Assembly (NCBI GenBank): GCA_002471195.1
Contig: DKPN01000039.1
Location: 1 to 27,463 of the forward strand
Origin: Bacteroides sp. UBA7333
GTDB taxonomy: Bacteria > Bacteroidota > Bacteroidia > Bacteroidales > Bacteroidaceae
DNA length: 27,463 nt
Reading direction: 5' to 3'
The notes under the pieces are model-generated. The model was not told the DNA's origin. It did not search any database and saw only the letters and a list, made by a program, of their open reading frames with translations. The position numbers and the translations under genes are program-made. Shown one piece after another: positions 25,041-27,463 of this stretch. Positions within the stretch are counted from its first letter, which is position 1. Each line of letters starts with the position of its first letter.

Positions 25041-25714
25041 TGCATATTGAATATGTAATAAAATACAGCAATAGAAAAACGTTCAGTATCACAGTAGAAC
25101 GTGATAGACAGGTTGTTGTACATTCGCCTAAGAACCTTTCAGAAGAAAAGATTAAACAATTAGTCGATTCTAAAAGGGAGCTGATTCAGCAGAAACTGAA
25201 CCACGTGCAGAAATATCCTACAAATATATCTGCAAAAGAGTTTGTTTCTGGTGAATCGTTGATGTTTTTGGGCAAAAGCTACCAGTTACTTGTTGTTGAG
25301 GCAGAAGTTGATGGTATTCAATTCAACAAAGAATTCAAAATCTCCAAAAACGACCAGTCTGTTGCGAATGAACTATTCAAAAAGTGGTACAAGAAAAGAG
25401 CATTAGAAATCATATTACCCCTTGCGAATGAATATGCCGAAAATCTTGGTGTTAAGTTTAGCGAGTGTAAAATTTCAGAAATGAAATACCGCTGGGGCTC
25501 TTGTACTACAAAAAACAACATTAATTTCAACTGGCGTATTATCAAAGCTCCACTTTTTGTAATCAAATATATCATTGTCCACGAGCTTATCCATTTAATA
25601 GAAGCCAATCACACAGCCACATTCTGGAATATCCTTTCAATACAGGTGCCCGATTATCAACGTGCAAAAGATTGGCTAAAAAATAATGGACATTTGTTGG
25701 AAGTGGACTTCTAA
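25040..25714 (+). CDS. YgjP/DUF45-family zinc metallopeptidase
   Basis: This is a 224-residue cytoplasmic protein of the YgjP-like (DUF45, M48-related/SprT-like) family. The N-terminal part is beta-rich (IEYVIKYSNRKTFSITVERDRQVVVHSP), the middle has the family signature MKYRWGSCTTKNNINFNWRI, and the zinc site is HELIHLIEANHTATFW, i.e. HExxH with a further His. The start is the ATG at 25040, whose A is the last base of the hsdR stop (TGATG), so translation should be coupled; a TTG three bases earlier is unlikely. Such genes are often found next to Type I hsd operons, where their role is not established; subunit turnover or control of restriction is plausible but inferred. The zinc site looks complete, so catalytic activity is likely. 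Confidence 0.9.
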   Translation: MHIEYVIKYSNRKTFSITVERDRQVVVHSPKNLSEEKIKQLVDSKRELIQQKLNHVQKYPTNISAKEFVSGESLMFLGKSYQLLVVEAEVDGIQFNKEFKISKNDQSVANELFKKWYKKRALEIILPLANEYAENLGVKFSECKISEMKYRWGSCTTKNNINFNWRIIKAPLFVIKYIIVHELIHLIEANHTATFWNILSIQVPDYQRAKDWLKNNGHLLEVDF

Positions 25715-26023
25715 TATAAATCATACTACAATTATCTATATATACATTAAGCACAATTTAATAACAAAAACAAGTGCCGGAGAATCATTGCTTTACTAAT
25801 ATTCGATAATGCTAGAATAGTAAAATAACAGAAGAATGTACACTGTTTCCCTCTTGAGTATGATTTTTAAGTATGATTCCCCTTTTTCTCTAAAATCCCG
25901 TTAAATATCAAACTCAAATAAGAGTTTAATTCTTCCCTTTACTGTATCCCCCTGTACATTTGCGTCGTGTTCAAATGGTTGGCGCCACCATAAGAGCCTT
26001 AGTAATAACACAAACACGCAAAT
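25715..26023. other. Intergenic region upstream of the excisionase-like gene
   Basis: The 309 bases hold no gene. AAACTC/GAGTTT (25910-25915 with 25922-25927) forms a short inverted repeat, and GTATGATT occurs twice within about 16 bases near 25857-25880. A -7 box TACATTTG lies at 25955-25962, about 60 bases before the next gene; no TTTG -33 is seen. The region after the metallopeptidase gene lacks a clear terminator. Confidence 0.5.
25955..25962 (+). promoter_or_regulatory. Putative promoter -7 box for the excisionase-like gene
   Basis: TACATTTG fits TAnnTTTG and is followed by a leader of about 50 bases. The short AAACTC/GAGTTT inverted repeat lies just upstream of the -33 position and might be an operator. 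Confidence 0.45.
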
Positions 26024-26263
26024 ATGAAAAAAGAAACCTACATAAAAGTTGTAGATGAAGTGGTACAGAGAGTATCACAACACGCAGATATAGTAATGAA
26101 CGTAGAACAGGTAGCTAAATATCTTGGTCTCTCAATTGCTGCTGTTAGGAAACGTTGCCAGCGCAAGCAGCTACCTTATCATCGGAATGCAAAGCATCTA
26201 TATTTTAGTAAGATTGAAGTTGATGCTGCTTTATTGGGCAGAAAAAATAAATTAGAAGCGTAA
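26024..26263 (+). CDS. Excisionase-type helix-turn-helix DNA-binding protein
   Basis: A 79-residue basic protein with a MerR/excisionase-like winged helix-turn-helix (HTH_17 type) at about 26-72. MNVEQVAKYLGLSIAAVRKRCQ supplies the helix-turn-helix, and LPYHRNAKHLYFSKIEVDAAL supplies the beta wing and following helix. This layout is typical of excisionases and other accessory DNA-bending proteins of Bacteroidota mobile elements. It faces the integrase gene, separated by two terminators, which fits control of recombination direction. The exact partner and site are not shown. It could instead be a small regulator of the island. Confidence 0.85.
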   Translation: MKKETYIKVVDEVVQRVSQHADIVMNVEQVAKYLGLSIAAVRKRCQRKQLPYHRNAKHLYFSKIEVDAALLGRKNKLEA

Positions 26264-26299
26264 GAGCGGAGAATTACCAATCAATACAACAACCCAATA

Positions 26300-26350
26300 A
26301 AAGGTAGGGAAAGAGAAGATTCACCAATAGAATCTCCTTTCCCTACCTTT
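26300..26350 (+). terminator. Terminator after the excisionase-like gene
   Basis: A long stem, AAAGGTAGGGAAAG... (26300-26322) with ...CTTTCCCTACCTTT (26330-26350), about 21 bp with a 2-base bulge, is followed by CTTTTTTG. Strong intrinsic terminator, 37 bases after the stop codon. Confidence 0.9.
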
Positions 26351-26361
26351 CTTTTTTGCCT

Positions 26362-26461
26362 TCTACTGAATAAAGCTTGCTGATTTGTGGTGGGTGCTCT
26401 CTGTTGTGGCTCTGCCAGCAACGGGTATTAGGCTACCCCTTTCGTATATCTACTGAATAAA
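26362..26461. repeat. 13-bp direct repeat TCTACTGAATAAA between xis and int
   Basis: TCTACTGAATAAA occurs at 26362-26374 and 26449-26461, 87 bases apart, in the non-coding gap between the convergent excisionase and integrase genes. These could be protein-binding sites for the recombination proteins. No gene lies in the gap; GGGTA/TACCC (26423-26438) forms a small hairpin between the copies. Confidence 0.55.
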
Positions 26462-26485
26462 ATGGCAAGCCATACGCTGATGCAT

Positions 26486-26528
26486 AAAAAGTAAAGCCAC
26501 ACCTTCACGTTGTTGTGATAGATGTGGC
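26486..26528 (-). terminator. Terminator of the integrase gene
   Basis: On the - strand, GCCACA (26523-26528) and TGTGGC (26496-26501), with an inner TCAC/GTGA pairing, form a hairpin followed by TTTACTTTTTA. It starts about 20 bases after the integrase stop and is a good intrinsic terminator. Confidence 0.7.
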
Positions 26529-26548
26529 ATTAACCAGCAGTAGGTAGT

Positions 26549-27463
26549 TTACTTCCAGATATTGAATACCTGTCTGTCTAGTTTTTGAGAAACAAAGGTC
26601 ATAGGCATCTTGGCGTAAATCTCGGTTGTCTTGATAGAAGAGTGCCCCATCATTACTTGTAATACCTCTTTGGGAATTCCTTGCCCCAACATAACTGTGC
26701 AAGCAAAAGTGTGTCGGGCAATATGGGTGGTTAAGGGAAAGCTACACCCTAAAGCTAAGCCTATTCCTTTCAAGAATTGATTGTACTTTTGGTTAGAGGG
26801 TATCTTCATCTCAAAATTATTCCGTTCCAAAATCTTTTGGGTAATGGGGAGGATAGGGGCAATAAATACATTATCGGTTTTTATTCGTCTGCCATCAATG
26901 TAATCTTTACCCTCTATGGCAACCACGTGTTGTTTGTAGTCAAATGTTTTGGCATCAATATAAGCCATACCTGTGAAGGTTTGAAAGAGGAAGAAATCAA
27001 TGTACTTGTTTAGCTGCTCATTCTTGCTGGTCTCTCTCATCCCTACAAGTTGTTCCACTTGCGCTTTAGTTAGGTGAGGTCGTTCATTCTTTTCGCCACG
27101 TTTATCTTTGAAGCGTGTATAAGGATTCTCTTTCATTAAGCCGATATTGAATGCTTCGGTTACATACGGCTTGAAACGCTTGTGATAATTGTGAATTGCT
27201 GCATCGCTTCGGGTGATGGGTTTACCTGTGGCGGTATAGGTCTTTTCTTCTCGTATAAAGAGGTCGAACTGATTGATATGTTGAAGGGTAACATCATCAA
27301 AGGTCTTGAACTTGCCAAAACGCTCTAACGCATGATAGGTGGTTCGGTGCCCTGCTCGTGTACCTTCGCCCAAACTTTTGTTTTCGATACGTTCACGTAG
27401 CCATGCCATAAAGTTACGGCGGTTACTGCCCTCTGCACCCATATAGGTTTTGAATTGAGCAAT
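26549..27463 (-). CDS. Tyrosine recombinase (integrase), 5' end beyond the window
   Basis: The frame stays open to the last base of the window (IAQFKTYMGAEGSNRRN upstream of the first ATG at 27442), so the N-terminus is missing. Counting from that ATG, residues 1-120 form a SAM-like core-binding domain of the Bacteroidota phage-integrase type and 125-297 the catalytic domain. Visible active-site residues are a probable Lys188 in RRIKTDNVF, His240-x-x-Arg243 (THIARHTFA), His267 (MMGHSSIKTTEIY) and the nucleophile Tyr276. The box I Arg, normally in TGLR, is Ala in QTFTGMAYIDA; IntDOT of CTnDOT also lacks this Arg. It faces the excisionase-like gene. It probably mobilises the island that carries the hsd genes. 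Confidence 0.9.
   Translation of the reverse strand: MAQFKTYMGAEGSNRRNFMAWLRERIENKSLGEGTRAGHRTTYHALERFGKFKTFDDVTLQHINQFDLFIREEKTYTATGKPITRSDAAIHNYHKRFKPYVTEAFNIGLMKENPYTRFKDKRGEKNERPHLTKAQVEQLVGMRETSKNEQLNKYIDFFLFQTFTGMAYIDAKTFDYKQHVVAIEGKDYIDGRRIKTDNVFIAPILPITQKILERNNFEMKIPSNQKYNQFLKGIGLALGCSFPLTTHIARHTFACTVMLGQGIPKEVLQVMMGHSSIKTTEIYAKMPMTFVSQKLDRQVFNIWK

Overview
The window looks like a chromosome segment from a Bacteroidales-type bacterium (phylum Bacteroidota). The evidence is the low G+C content, several TAnnTTTG-type -7 promoter boxes (one with a perfect TTTG-N19-TAnnTTTG layout in front of the tRNAs), few Shine-Dalgarno sequences, a parvulin/SurA/OstA-like/MutL gene cluster of the kind seen in Bacteroidota, and an IntDOT-type tyrosine integrase. 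I cannot assign a genus from sequence alone.

Left half (1-15.4 kb) is core genome. It holds recQ, guaB with a large inverted repeat over its promoter, and a tightly packed run on the + strand: a parvulin-domain exported protein, a parvulin-related lipoprotein that needs a TTG start, a two-parvulin SurA, an OstA/LptA-like protein, a small tail-anchored membrane protein and mutL. The first four together suggest outer-membrane protein folding and lipopolysaccharide handling. Then come an OmpA-like porin/peptidoglycan anchor, convergent trpS (- strand) sharing a bidirectional terminator with it, and yaaA.

Middle (15.6-17.7 kb) is a junction zone. Two identical tRNA-Val(TAC) genes share one promoter and one terminator. 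They are followed by a gene-poor stretch that contains a decayed, truncated IS256/Mutator-family transposase on the - strand (internal stop, frameshift, first catalytic Asp apparently Asn), an open but startless frame, a strong hairpin, and an 11-bp direct repeat.

Right part (17.7-27.5 kb) is an accessory island. It carries a Type I restriction-modification operon in the order hsdM-hsdS-hsdR, followed by a YgjP/DUF45 metallopeptidase gene that overlaps hsdR by one base. The HsdM is unusually long (929 aa) because of a roughly 420-residue C-terminal extension rich in coiled coil. Next come a small excisionase-type helix-turn-helix gene and a convergent tyrosine integrase that runs off the window. 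The most likely reading is a defence island carried by an integrative element, with the tRNA/IS-remnant zone near its left boundary. Neither end of the element is proven here.

The observations most worth following are the HsdM extension plus coupled metallopeptidase, the inverted repeats over the guaB promoter and upstream of the parvulin cluster, the inverted repeat between hsdS and hsdR, and a MutL whose C-terminal endonuclease motifs appear to be lost.
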